NCBI GenBank assembly: GCA_947460615.1
Contig: CANHHG010000006.1
Span: forward strand, 1-54,719
Origin: Bacteroidota bacterium
Lineage (GTDB): Bacteria; Bacteroidota; Bacteroidia; Flavobacteriales; Flavobacteriaceae
Length of the DNA stretch: 54,719 nucleotides
Reading direction: 5' to 3'
Made by a program: the position numbers and the translations under genes. Positions 9,375 through 17,227 of the stretch are shown here, one piece after another; position 1 is the stretch's first letter, and every line of letters begins with the position of its first letter. Under the pieces are notes generated by a model. The model worked only from the letters and a program-made list of their open reading frames with translations. It was not told the DNA's origin and did not search any database.

Positions 9375-11060
9375 TTAATCTGCTCCTTCTGCATAAGTTG
9401 TTGTATCCACAGGTGCCACTTCTTCGTAATAAGGTTCTTCTACATAATCACTTTCTTCTGCAACAGGACTTTCTTTATCTGCAACAATTAAACTAGAAAA
9501 ATGAGAGATGTCAAAATTCTTATTGCAAATATAAAATAACGGCTGACTACTTCCTGTATTCCAGGTGATTATGTAAGAATTCGGCCCTTTAAAAATACTA
9601 GCATATCTACCTTGAGCATATCCTTTTTTGATATTGGTAAAACCTGTTAATTTATTTTCAAATGCTTTTTGTATGGATTCTGCTTTACCATAGGCTTTAC
9701 CATGTAAACTTATATTATATACAAAAGTCTGAGGCTTTTCATCTGTAATATAAAACTCATAGGTGTCATTATTCATTGCTTTTACATTACCAGTAAACAT
9801 AAAGGAATAATCGGCGTCGTTGTTAATCTTTTTAGAATTAAATACAGAATGATTCGTGCTATAGGCACTAAAATCATCTGCTGTTTTATTCAATTTTGAA
9901 ATAATAGCATTAAATCCATCATTAAAACTAAGATTTTCAGGGCGATCAATATTAATTACATTAAGAATCGCATTGACATCTAAGAAATCTGTAGTTATAG
10001 ACTCTTTTAAACTTGTATTATTAAAAAATGCAAATAAATCAAGTCCAATTCCATCAAACTGAGGATTGACTTTGTATTTACCTTCTTCATCTATTAATCC
10101 AAATTTATCTCCTAATCTAACCAAAGCAACTTTTCCAAAAAATGGTGAAGCATAATCAAATTGAGGGTTAATTATTATTTTAGCAGCGTCATCTATATAG
10201 CCATATTTGTTACCGCTTTCAATACAAGCTAATTTACTTTCATTAAATGGTTGTCCAGAATCAAATTGCGGATTGATAACAAATTTTCCTTCTTCATCAC
10301 ACCAGCCATACTTATCCTCTTGAGCGATTAAGAATAAATCTCCATCATTTTTAGCATATCTATATTGAGGGTTAATAATATATTTCCCATCTTCATCAAT
10401 CACTCCCGCCTTATTATCTAAATAGACTACTGCTTTTCCATTTTTGAATTTTTCAACTTCATCAAATTGATAATTAATAATTATTTTCCCTGATTTATCG
10501 ATAAAACCCCATTTACCTTCTTTGTTTTTTACCGCGCATTTACTCTCGCTAAATTCTCCAACATAACTAAATTGAGGATTGACTATTATAGTTCCAGATT
10601 TGTCAACAAATCCCCATGTTTCAAGGTTTGTGGTGTCTTGAACAGAATAACCTGCTAAACTTTCTGAAAACAAATGAACTTCATTTGCTTGTTTAAGAGT
10701 AAACTTGATCTCCCCGTTTTTTTCAATTGCTGATGGTGCAGCGTTATCCGATACAACCCATGCCAAGCCATCTTGAAAAACAGTAGCATCTTTATAAGTA
10801 GCATTAATTACAAATTTTCCCTTTTTATCAATATAACCCCATTTATTATTGTCCCCTGATAATCTTACTAATGCTAAATCGTCTCTGAAAGCAGTAGCAA
10901 AATCAAATTGAGGATTAATAACAATTTTGCCCTCTAAATCAAAATACCCATATTTCCCTTTTTGTTCGAAAGGAATTAACTCTAAGTCATTGGATGATTT
11001 AAAAAGACTACAACTTAATATTACTTGTAATACAACAAAAAGAACTGCGATTTTTTTCAT
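9375..11060 (-). CDS. WG-repeat lipoprotein
   Basis: A start at 11060 (three codons inside the longest frame) gives a typical lipoprotein signal, MKKIAVLFVVLQVILSC, with lipidated Cys17. Residues about 33-335 contain eight WG repeats of near-regular form, such as KWGFIDKSGKIIINYQF and KYGYFDLEGKIVINPQF. These are much more regular than those of the downstream protein. A second domain of about 170 residues follows (about 350-525, aromatic and beta-rich, with GYAQGRYASIFKGPNSY), which I do not recognise. The C-terminus is acidic and E/Y/T-rich. The repeats make it a likely binding scaffold on the outer membrane. It lies 11 nt after the LPP20/TPR gene and 62 nt before the TPR/WG gene. Confidence 0.85.
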   Translation of the reverse strand: MKKIAVLFVVLQVILSCSLFKSSNDLELIPFEQKGKYGYFDLEGKIVINPQFDFATAFRDDLALVRLSGDNNKWGYIDKKGKFVINATYKDATVFQDGLAWVVSDNAAPSAIEKNGEIKFTLKQANEVHLFSESLAGYSVQDTTNLETWGFVDKSGTIIVNPQFSYVGEFSESKCAVKNKEGKWGFIDKSGKIIINYQFDEVEKFKNGKAVVYLDNKAGVIDEDGKYIINPQYRYAKNDGDLFLIAQEDKYGWCDEEGKFVINPQFDSGQPFNESKLACIESGNKYGYIDDAAKIIINPQFDYASPFFGKVALVRLGDKFGLIDEEGKYKVNPQFDGIGLDLFAFFNNTSLKESITTDFLDVNAILNVINIDRPENLSFNDGFNAIISKLNKTADDFSAYSTNHSVFNSKKINNDADYSFMFTGNVKAMNNDTYEFYITDEKPQTFVYNISLHGKAYGKAESIQKAFENKLTGFTNIKKGYAQGRYASIFKGPNSYIITWNTGSSQPLFYICNKNFDISHFSSLIVADKESPVAEESDYVEEPYYEEVAPVDTTTYAEGAD

Positions 11061-11071
11061 AACATTCATTT

Positions 11072-13021
11072 TTAATTATTTCTTAATTTAGTAACTTCGT
11101 TTTCAATATATTGTTTATCTTGATCATTAAATTTTTTACTTAATCCAATATTAATCGATATTCCAGCTTTAGCATAAACTTTCGATATTTCACCTCCATT
11201 AGAGAATCCTGTAACATCAGCCGTTAAATGAATGAAATCAAAAGGAATTCTTAATCCGACTGTAGAACATAAATAATTATTTTCTTTACCAAAAATACTA
11301 AAATCTGGTTTGATTTCTGGTAACGTTTCCATCAAATAACCCAAATTAAACATAAAAAAACGTCGCCAAATAAAACTTGCCTCAATCTGAGTTATTTTGC
11401 TTTCTTTATAATAAAAGGGGTTTGGTAAGGTGGTGCCAGTAAGGTAGAAAGGTTGTTTTGAAAGATCTAAATAGCCAACTCTTACACCAAGTTGAGAATA
11501 TGAAAATTTAGGTTTCCCTCCAGAATTAGTTTTCTTTTCAGTTATATTGATTTTTTTATAAATCCCAAGTTCAAAATTTCTTAATTGATTATTTAATTCA
11601 ATTTTATTTACATCTAGTGGGGTAAGATTAGGGTTGTTTTTATTTTGAATAATTTCAGGTAAATGAGTTAAACTGTAATTTAATTCAATTACATATCGGG
11701 TAGGACGAGTTTTCATTAACTCTGTTTTTTTACTTTCACTAACTAAAGTCAAAACTTCCTCAAACAATTGTTTTAATTTTTTGTCTTTTGGATATAAATT
11801 CAAATTTTTCTTACAATAACTCGCAGCAACTTCATAATTTTTATCATAAATATAATTCTCAATGGTTGCAATAGCATTATCAATGCTAATTTCTTCTAAC
11901 TGTGATTTAATATTATTATATTCATTAATATCAACATAGGAATATTTAGCTATATTATTTAGTTGCTTTAACCCCTCATTCAACGATCCGTTTTTTAATA
12001 AACTTTTAATATTAATAGTTGTTTCATTAAAATAATCCTCAATTACATTTTTTTGTTGTTCTCTATAAACGGAATCATTATTTTGATCAACCAATATTAA
12101 TTTATCCAAAATCTTAATAGCAGAATTATAATCTTTATTACTAATTTTTGAATTCAATTCTGAGGTTAACTTTGCAGTCCATTTAGATTTATAGTCTTTA
12201 ATTTTGTTTAAGACTTTGTCATTATTAGCATCATACAATAACGCCTCATTTAATTTTGCAATAATACTTTCATAACTTGATTCCCTCTGATACAATTGAT
12301 CTGCTTCATTAATCAAGCTTTCTATTTTTATAGAATAATTTCCGTAAACCGAATTCAATTTTAAATAAGCAGCATACATCGTATTGTATTTCTCATTTAA
12401 TATTGGATCCGTTGACGAAATAATGATTGAATAAACTTCTAAATCATTTTGAATCAATTTAATTTCAGCATTTATTTCGTTTAGTGGAGAATTGCCGTCT
12501 GTATAATTATTTGATAAATAATTATCAATTTTATTTTTTACTAAATCTATCTTAGAATTTAAAGTTACTTTATATCCATTGGCTAAAACAGATTTTTTAA
12601 CATAGATAATGGCTGAAATTGTCTTATTTTGTTTGTCTATATAATAGTCTTCTTGTTTGCCTATTAAAGTAGCAGAAGCGGATTGTGAAGATTCACGAAG
12701 AACTGATGAAATATAATCGATTTTTTTATTCTCGGTTTGAAGCTCCGAAGAGGAGGTAGAGAATGAAATCTTATCAACAATTTGTTTTACCAATTGCGTT
12801 TCCAAATCTCTACTAAACTCATTCTTTTTTTCTTTATCTGACTTAGAGGCAAAATCTCCTAGTTTTTTTTGATCAAAATTCACATAATATTGATCAGATG
12901 GAAATACCAGATTCCTATAAGATTCGCTCAGCCATTTTGGCTGTTTACTTTTCTTATTTAAAGAGGGGGAACAAGAATATAAAAAAATTAAACCTATTAA
13001 AGAAAAAAATATTTTTTTCAT
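11072..13021 (-). CDS. Lipoprotein with LPP20-type domain, helical repeats and possible beta-barrel-like C-terminus
   Basis: A start at 13021 gives a lipoprotein signal MKKIFFSLIGLIFLYSC (Cys17) and leaves 1 nt to the preceding gene; the longest frame would instead overlap it by 56 bp with no signal peptide at its N-terminus. Residues about 30-160 resemble the LPP20 domain of its neighbour (internal EFSRDLETQLVKQI, then IDKQNKTISAIIYVKKSVL). Residues about 170-440 are helical and TPR-like. The last 200 residues alternate polar and hydrophobic residues in strands (VRVGYLDL; FIWRRFFMFNLGYLME; VYAKAGISINIGL), which could be a beta-barrel or beta-sandwich. Its function is unknown. A role as an outer-membrane anchor for the WG proteins is an inference. 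Confidence 0.75.
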   Translation of the reverse strand: MKKIFFSLIGLIFLYSCSPSLNKKSKQPKWLSESYRNLVFPSDQYYVNFDQKKLGDFASKSDKEKKNEFSRDLETQLVKQIVDKISFSTSSSELQTENKKIDYISSVLRESSQSASATLIGKQEDYYIDKQNKTISAIIYVKKSVLANGYKVTLNSKIDLVKNKIDNYLSNNYTDGNSPLNEINAEIKLIQNDLEVYSIIISSTDPILNEKYNTMYAAYLKLNSVYGNYSIKIESLINEADQLYQRESSYESIIAKLNEALLYDANNDKVLNKIKDYKSKWTAKLTSELNSKISNKDYNSAIKILDKLILVDQNNDSVYREQQKNVIEDYFNETTINIKSLLKNGSLNEGLKQLNNIAKYSYVDINEYNNIKSQLEEISIDNAIATIENYIYDKNYEVAASYCKKNLNLYPKDKKLKQLFEEVLTLVSESKKTELMKTRPTRYVIELNYSLTHLPEIIQNKNNPNLTPLDVNKIELNNQLRNFELGIYKKINITEKKTNSGGKPKFSYSQLGVRVGYLDLSKQPFYLTGTTLPNPFYYKESKITQIEASFIWRRFFMFNLGYLMETLPEIKPDFSIFGKENNYLCSTVGLRIPFDFIHLTADVTGFSNGGEISKVYAKAGISINIGLSKKFNDQDKQYIENEVTKLRNN

Positions 13022-13022
13022 T

Positions 13023-13574
13023 TTAGTTCTCATCAAAATTCTTATTGAAAGCATCTCTAAATTCAACTTTTTCAGCATGAAGTGCTTTAATTTTTGAAGA
13101 GGAAATATTATTTTTCAAAGAATTAAATAAATCTTCTTTGCTTAATTCAACTCCTACCCAATAAGTGTAAGTTTTGTCTGAATTTTGAAAGATTTTTTCT
13201 TCCACAATTTTAGTATTTTTTAAAGCTTGATTTGTAGAGATTGTTGCCATACGTTCAGCCTCAGACTTATAATCTATCGAAGAATCAATTTCAGATTGTC
13301 TAGCATAATCTTCTAAAAATGACTTTACTCTTACATCAATACTTTTTGCAATTTCGTTAACAGCATTTTTGAAAGCTAGTTCCTTTGCAAATGACATGTT
13401 TGGACTCGTACCACTAGAAATTGATCTAACAAATGATTTATCAGATTTGAAATTCTTAATCGGTAAAACAATTTCTTTTGAATTTTCTGTTGCAGAAACT
13501 TTTTTTGAACCACAAGAAGAAGAAATGATAGTTAGAGCTGCAATTACTAGCGAATATTTAACAATAGATTTCAT
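13023..13574 (-). CDS. LPP20 family lipoprotein
   Basis: The 183-residue protein starts with a lipoprotein signal, IAALTIISSSC (Cys21). The rest reads like an LPP20 domain: an amphipathic helix AKELAFKNAVNEIAKSIDVRVKSFLEDY, then a strand pair including KTYTYWVGVELSKEDLFN. Family members are outer-membrane lipoproteins, some linked to flagellar or motility structures in other phyla; no flagellar genes are present here. It is the first gene of the operon. About 110 bases upstream is a -7-like box at 13683-13690. The paired LPP20 domains in genes 1 and 2 of this operon suggest that the two proteins may interact. Confidence 0.8.
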   Translation of the reverse strand: MKSIVKYSLVIAALTIISSSCGSKKVSATENSKEIVLPIKNFKSDKSFVRSISSGTSPNMSFAKELAFKNAVNEIAKSIDVRVKSFLEDYARQSEIDSSIDYKSEAERMATISTNQALKNTKIVEEKIFQNSDKTYTYWVGVELSKEDLFNSLKNNISSSKIKALHAEKVEFRDAFNKNFDEN

Positions 13575-13682
13575 AAATTATTTTTTTTATTTTATTAATA
13601 TTTTATTCAACATCAAAATTAAAATTTACATATTAATAATCAATTAAATACATAAATTAAATTATTATTTTGCATTAATTAA

Positions 13683-13690
13683 CAAAAGTA
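13683..13690 (-). promoter_or_regulatory. Possible -7 box (TACTTTTG) of the LPP20/WG operon
   Basis: On the - strand the sequence reads TACTTTTG, an exact TAnnTTTG match, 108 bases before the first gene. The nearest TTG upstream is only 13 bases away, shorter than the usual 17-23, so support is partial. Confidence 0.33.
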
Positions 13691-13891
13691 ATAATTAATA
13701 CTACAAATTAATAATTTGAACCTGAATAATAAATTTGAGAAATTAAGTTAAACAATTAATAATATTATTTAACGTATCAAATAATAATATAAACGCCTTA
13801 ATTTCTGATTTAACTATTTTATTAAGTTTTTATTAAATGTCGTAAATGATTAAAATATATGGGTTTCGATTTTGATTCTTGTAGTAAATCT

Positions 13892-13938
13892 AAAAAACAT
13901 CCCTAATCAATTTTAGTAATTAGGGATTTTTTGTTTTT
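13892..13938. repeat. Second copy of the tRNA-Phe terminator hairpin
   Basis: ATCCCTAAT pairs with ATTAGGGAT, followed by TTTTTGTTTTT. Both the left part (AAAAAACATCCCTAATCA) and the right part (TTAGGGATTTTTTGTTTTT) are identical to the copy beside tRNA-Phe at 73-116; only the loop differs. It could act as a terminator for - strand transcription from 13952 or for + strand transcription. It may also mark the edge of an inserted block. Confidence 0.75.
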
Positions 13939-13951
13939 ATGTATTATTAAA

Positions 13952-14176
13952 TTAATTCTTTATCGAGGTTAATTTCTTTTTAAACATATAAAAACTAAAT
14001 AAAACTCCAGCAAGTAACATTAGAATCAAATAATCATTTATTGGCGCCACGTTATCCGTATTTTCTAGATTTCCTGTTCCTGATGAATCTTCGCTTCCTG
14101 GTAGTTGTGCAAGAGCACTCCAGCTCGATAAAATAAATAAATTATATACAATAAATTTCAATAAACTTTTTTTCAT
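13952..14176 (-). CDS. Small secreted protein with C-terminal membrane segment (PID-CTERM-like)
   Basis: The 74-residue protein has an N-terminal signal peptide (ending near LSSWSALAQ), a short G/S/N/D-rich spacer, then APINDYLILMLLAGVLFSFYMFKKK: a Pro-Ile-Asn-Asp motif, one hydrophobic helix and a basic tail. That arrangement matches a group of small Flavobacteriia proteins described as carrying a PID-CTERM protein-sorting signal; I assign it from memory of the pattern. It starts 19 nt after the T9SS cargo gene and is probably cotranscribed with it. With so little between signal peptide and C-terminal helix, it may be a sorting substrate, a membrane peptide or a partner of the upstream secreted protein. 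Confidence 0.65.
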   Translation of the reverse strand: MKKSLLKFIVYNLFILSSWSALAQLPGSEDSSGTGNLENTDNVAPINDYLILMLLAGVLFSFYMFKKKLTSIKN

Positions 14177-14195
14177 GGTTTCTTATTTTATCTCG

Positions 14196-16526
14196 TTATT
14201 GAATCATTTTTTTAGTTACTTTAATTCCGTTAGCTCCTGTAATTTCAAGCAGCAATATTTGGTTTACAGCCGTTGTTGTGACACTCGTTTCAGTGGCATT
14301 GATTTGTTTTTTCTCTACCAATAAACGACCTTGTAAATCATACACTCGAACTTGATCCATAACGGTACTTCCAGAGTTAATTTTAACTTCGCCATGGTCA
14401 TTAAACGCAACCACATTATTACTTGTAAATTCTGGATTGTTATTTCCTAATACTCTTTGGAATACCAATTCAAATCTAGAATTAAAGGTACCCACAGCGC
14501 TTGCAAAGGAATAACTTCCAGCACTTAATTCAGTAACGGTATTAAGTAAATTGTCTTTAAGGTAAATGGCTTGGCCCGAGCTGAACAATCCATCTACGTG
14601 GTCAATGGCAATGGTATAGTTTCCTGCCGCGTCTGTTTTAAACCCTAGAGAAATACTATCTGAAGTTGAAAAAGGCAAGGCACGACCTTGAATGGTAAAT
14701 TCTTCTGAACCAATTAAAGAGGTTAAGGCGAATGGCGAATCATTAATGTATTTTCCGTCCAATGAATCTACATTTGGAGTTGCATCGGTCATGTATCCTA
14801 CCGCCATTTGAGAAAAAGCGCCAGAAGTATTGGTAGCGTTCAACCAAATTCTATTGTTTTCAATAACATTATTCGTTCTAAAAAACTGACCCGCTGTGTT
14901 GGAAACTCTTTGTGAGTTTTTAAACAATAAAGCAGTTCCTGATCCATTGGCTTCAACAAAAAATCCTTGACCGGTTTGGATAATTCCATTTGGATTCGCA
15001 GCTTGTGCATTACCATTGGTTGTAAAAGTAGATCCGGTATAAGTACAATAAGCCGTACCGGTTCCATTAGTTTTTCTCCAGAAATATAAAGTTCCAGTAA
15101 TAGTTGAATTATCACTTACAAAAGAAGCAATAGAAATGGGAGACGGATAAGGGTTTCCTACTAAATTATATCTAAATCCTGAAGCACCCACAGACATTGT
15201 AAATGGAATATCTCCATTATTTGGCACTCCGGTAAATACCCCATTAAATGTTGTAGGGGTTGAAGCGGTCCAAGTGTTAGGAGTCCGAATTAAATAACCC
15301 GTTGCTGAAGCAAAGTCGGTCGTTGCTGGTGCAGAAACTACATTGTATAAATTAGTTCCTGAATTATAAGAATAAAAACGAGCATCAAGGGTGTCGGGTG
15401 AAAACGCTTTTAATTTTTGTCCTGCCACTGGTGAACTCCATAAGGTATAATCATACAATTGGATGTTGGAACTGTTTCTATTCACTGCTATACTCCCGGT
15501 ATTAGTTACTGGGGTAGTATTGGTTTGAATTAAGTTGGCATTGTTTTGAACAACTAAATTACCATTGTCAGTAATTGCTCCAGCAACCGTGATCGTGTTA
15601 CCACTATTAATGGTAAACGATTTAGAAGCATTGACCGTTAAAGTTTTTGCTGTAAAAACACCGTTAGCCGTTGTGGAGTAATCTCCGTCTATAATTGCGT
15701 CTGTTGAAGAAGTAGGACCACTAGTATTGGACCAACTTGTTCCATTCCAAGTAACAGAAGTAATTCCGGAACAAGCTATTCCAGAACTATAATAACTGTT
15801 ATTTTCAGAGTATAGAGTGTACGTGTAACTTTGACCAGGTGTTAGATTTGTATCCGTTAAAGTTGAACCATTACTGTTGTACACTACGGTACCTGTTCCA
15901 AGTTGTGGCGCGCCAACTCCAACAGTATAAGCAGTCCCTGCTGACGGCACATCGCTGTTTGCAGCTGATGTTAATCTTCTAACGATCATTACATTTTTAT
16001 TATTCCATCGTGCCCAACTCAGGGTTAACTGACTGTCTGAATTAGTTATAGCAATTTGGTTTGTAGGATTTGATAAATCGGAAACAGAGAAATAAGGGCA
16101 GGACCCTGAAGAAGTACTTGTATTTAATAGTGTATTATTAGTCCATCCTCCTTCATCTGCATAAGTGAAATTATCTCCAGCGTTCGCTTTAGCCCTTCCA
16201 ACAACAAACCATGGTCCAGAAGCTGTAAATTGAAAATTCCCAATATTTCTTTGTACTCTTTTATTAGAACCTGTTCCATCTTGATACCAAGATGCTGCAG
16301 ACCAATTCCATCCAGTAAAACCATCAGAATTTTGTCCTAATCCAACTTCAGAACTATTCCAAGAAGCCTGTCCTATTTCAAATTGAAAATACCAAGGTGT
16401 AGAAATTCTATCTCCTGTATAATAAGTAGCAATTGGCCTTCCGGAAGTTAAAGAATTGACCCATATTTGTGAAAATCCTTTAGAAAACAATAAACAAAGT
16501 AAAGTAATTAAGTAAATTTTCCTCAT
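14196..16526 (-). CDS. Large secreted T9SS cargo protein (C-terminal sorting signal, type C-like)
   Basis: The ATG at 16526 gives a signal peptide MRKIYLITLLCLLFSKGFSQ; the frame opens two codons earlier only with TTG. The 776-residue body is rich in N, T, S and G with a strand-like pattern typical of adhesins and surface proteins, and I recognise no catalytic domain. The C-terminus has the T9SS sorting layout: VRVYDLQGRLLVEKKQINA, then VNQILLLEI and TKKMIQ at the end, resembling the type C sorting signal of flavobacteria. Such proteins cross the outer membrane by T9SS. A 16-bp motif at 16597-16612, 71 bases upstream, recurs between susC and lacI, hinting that it is coregulated with starch use. 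Confidence 0.85.
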   Translation of the reverse strand: MRKIYLITLLCLLFSKGFSQIWVNSLTSGRPIATYYTGDRISTPWYFQFEIGQASWNSSEVGLGQNSDGFTGWNWSAASWYQDGTGSNKRVQRNIGNFQFTASGPWFVVGRAKANAGDNFTYADEGGWTNNTLLNTSTSSGSCPYFSVSDLSNPTNQIAITNSDSQLTLSWARWNNKNVMIVRRLTSAANSDVPSAGTAYTVGVGAPQLGTGTVVYNSNGSTLTDTNLTPGQSYTYTLYSENNSYYSSGIACSGITSVTWNGTSWSNTSGPTSSTDAIIDGDYSTTANGVFTAKTLTVNASKSFTINSGNTITVAGAITDNGNLVVQNNANLIQTNTTPVTNTGSIAVNRNSSNIQLYDYTLWSSPVAGQKLKAFSPDTLDARFYSYNSGTNLYNVVSAPATTDFASATGYLIRTPNTWTASTPTTFNGVFTGVPNNGDIPFTMSVGASGFRYNLVGNPYPSPISIASFVSDNSTITGTLYFWRKTNGTGTAYCTYTGSTFTTNGNAQAANPNGIIQTGQGFFVEANGSGTALLFKNSQRVSNTAGQFFRTNNVIENNRIWLNATNTSGAFSQMAVGYMTDATPNVDSLDGKYINDSPFALTSLIGSEEFTIQGRALPFSTSDSISLGFKTDAAGNYTIAIDHVDGLFSSGQAIYLKDNLLNTVTELSAGSYSFASAVGTFNSRFELVFQRVLGNNNPEFTSNNVVAFNDHGEVKINSGSTVMDQVRVYDLQGRLLVEKKQINATETSVTTTAVNQILLLEITGANGIKVTKKMIQ

Positions 16527-16596
16527 AATCAATAATTTTATAACATAATTGACATAAAATTATAAAAAAACCTTTAATAAAAATATCAATATCGTA

Positions 16597-16612
16597 ACTA
16601 CAACGTTTTCGT
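16597..16612. promoter_or_regulatory. Candidate operator ACTACAACGTTTTCGT
   Basis: The core ACGTTTTCGT has inverted ACG/CGT arms. The 16-mer matches the reverse complement of 28051-28066 at 14 of 16 bases. It lies upstream of the T9SS cargo gene, in a region otherwise without a gene. A LacI-type binding site is inferred from the location of the second copy. Confidence 0.4.
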
Positions 16613-16637
16613 GTTAATAACTATTTTCAATTAATAA

Positions 16638-16666
16638 AAAAAGTGAGCCTAATGGACTCACTTTAA
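16638..16666 (-). terminator. Terminator of the Omp28-lipoprotein operon
   Basis: AAAGTGAG (16640-16647) pairs with CTCACTTT (16657-16664), extended by CC/GG with a bulge. On the - strand it is followed by a run of seven T. It separates the 16688 gene from the T9SS cargo gene. Confidence 0.75.
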
Positions 16667-16687
16667 TAAATAAAAATTTTATTAGTC

Positions 16688-17212
16688 TTATTGCTGATAT
16701 TTATAAGTAAATCTAACTTTGTTTCCTACTTCATTACCGTTTGCGTCGTGTTGAAATGCTTCGAAATTATAATTAACTGCGGTTGCTGGAGGAATTGGAG
16801 TTGAAGTATTAAAAATTTTATAGTCTTCAATATATCCAATAGTTCCATTTGCTGGAACGGTTATTATTGGCTCCGAATTTAATGGATATGAATAACCCGT
16901 AGCAATTGAAGACAAACATTGCGCGCCAATGCATATACTTAAATAACTAGAGTCAGGGACTCCACTAAAAGAAACAAACCTAATTTTTGTATTTATTGGA
17001 GTAGCAGAAGTATTTTTAAAATAAAATTTTAACATATTGCCACTTCCTTGAGATGAAATTGAATTAAAAGTGAGTACATCACCATCTTTAATTTCTTCAC
17101 CTGAAGTTTTATTTATGACTTTAAGTGAATTATTAACTACTGTTTGAGTATCTTCTTTAGTGCAACTAACAACTGAAATAACAACGAATAAAAGAATTGC
17201 AATTTTTTTCAT
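16688..17212 (-). CDS. Lipoprotein of unknown function beside Omp28-like gene
   Basis: The lipoprotein signal is clear: MKKIAILLFVVISVVSC, Cys17. The mature part of about 157 residues is strand-rich (LKFYFKNTSATPINTKIRFVSFSG; VRFTYKY), consistent with an Ig-like or beta-sandwich fold, and includes a Cys pair CIGAQC. I do not recognise a family. It starts 15 nt after the Omp28-like gene and ends just before a terminator, so the two are probably one transcript. A role as surface partner of that protein is a guess from position. Confidence 0.75.
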   Translation of the reverse strand: MKKIAILLFVVISVVSCTKEDTQTVVNNSLKVINKTSGEEIKDGDVLTFNSISSQGSGNMLKFYFKNTSATPINTKIRFVSFSGVPDSSYLSICIGAQCLSSIATGYSYPLNSEPIITVPANGTIGYIEDYKIFNTSTPIPPATAVNYNFEAFQHDANGNEVGNKVRFTYKYQQ

Positions 17213-17227
17213 GGTTTTTTAAATTAA

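Larger units (their letters stand above)
13575..13951. other. 377-bp AT-rich intergenic region
   Basis: I see no gene. The region is dominated by TAAT and ATTAAT runs and holds the probable promoter of the leftward operon, a weak inverted repeat ATTATTT/AAATAAT (13764-13770 and 13779-13785), and the copy of the tRNA-Phe terminator at 13892-13938. Confidence 0.7.

Noticed and set aside
6220..11060. CRISPR or DNA tandem array suggested by repeated WG motifs
   Set aside because: The repetition is at protein level inside coding frames; the DNA repeats are degenerate and no spacer structure is present.
4540..13574. Flagellar role suggested by LPP20 domains
   Set aside because: No flagellar genes are near and this group is non-flagellated; the domain is shared by many envelope lipoproteins.
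13369..13647. Open frame of 92 codons on the + strand
   Set aside because: It lies mostly antisense to the LPP20 lipoprotein gene, which has a clear signal and family pattern; the extra tail is AT-rich noise.
73..13938. Classical tRNA-integrated mobile element
   Set aside because: The second repeat does not contain the tRNA 3' end and there is no integrase, relaxase or phage gene between the copies, so only a possible island edge is reported.
15115..16324. Several 60-90 codon - strand frames within the T9SS cargo gene
   Set aside because: They overlap the long in-frame coding region in other frames, lack signals and have biased composition, as expected of shadows.
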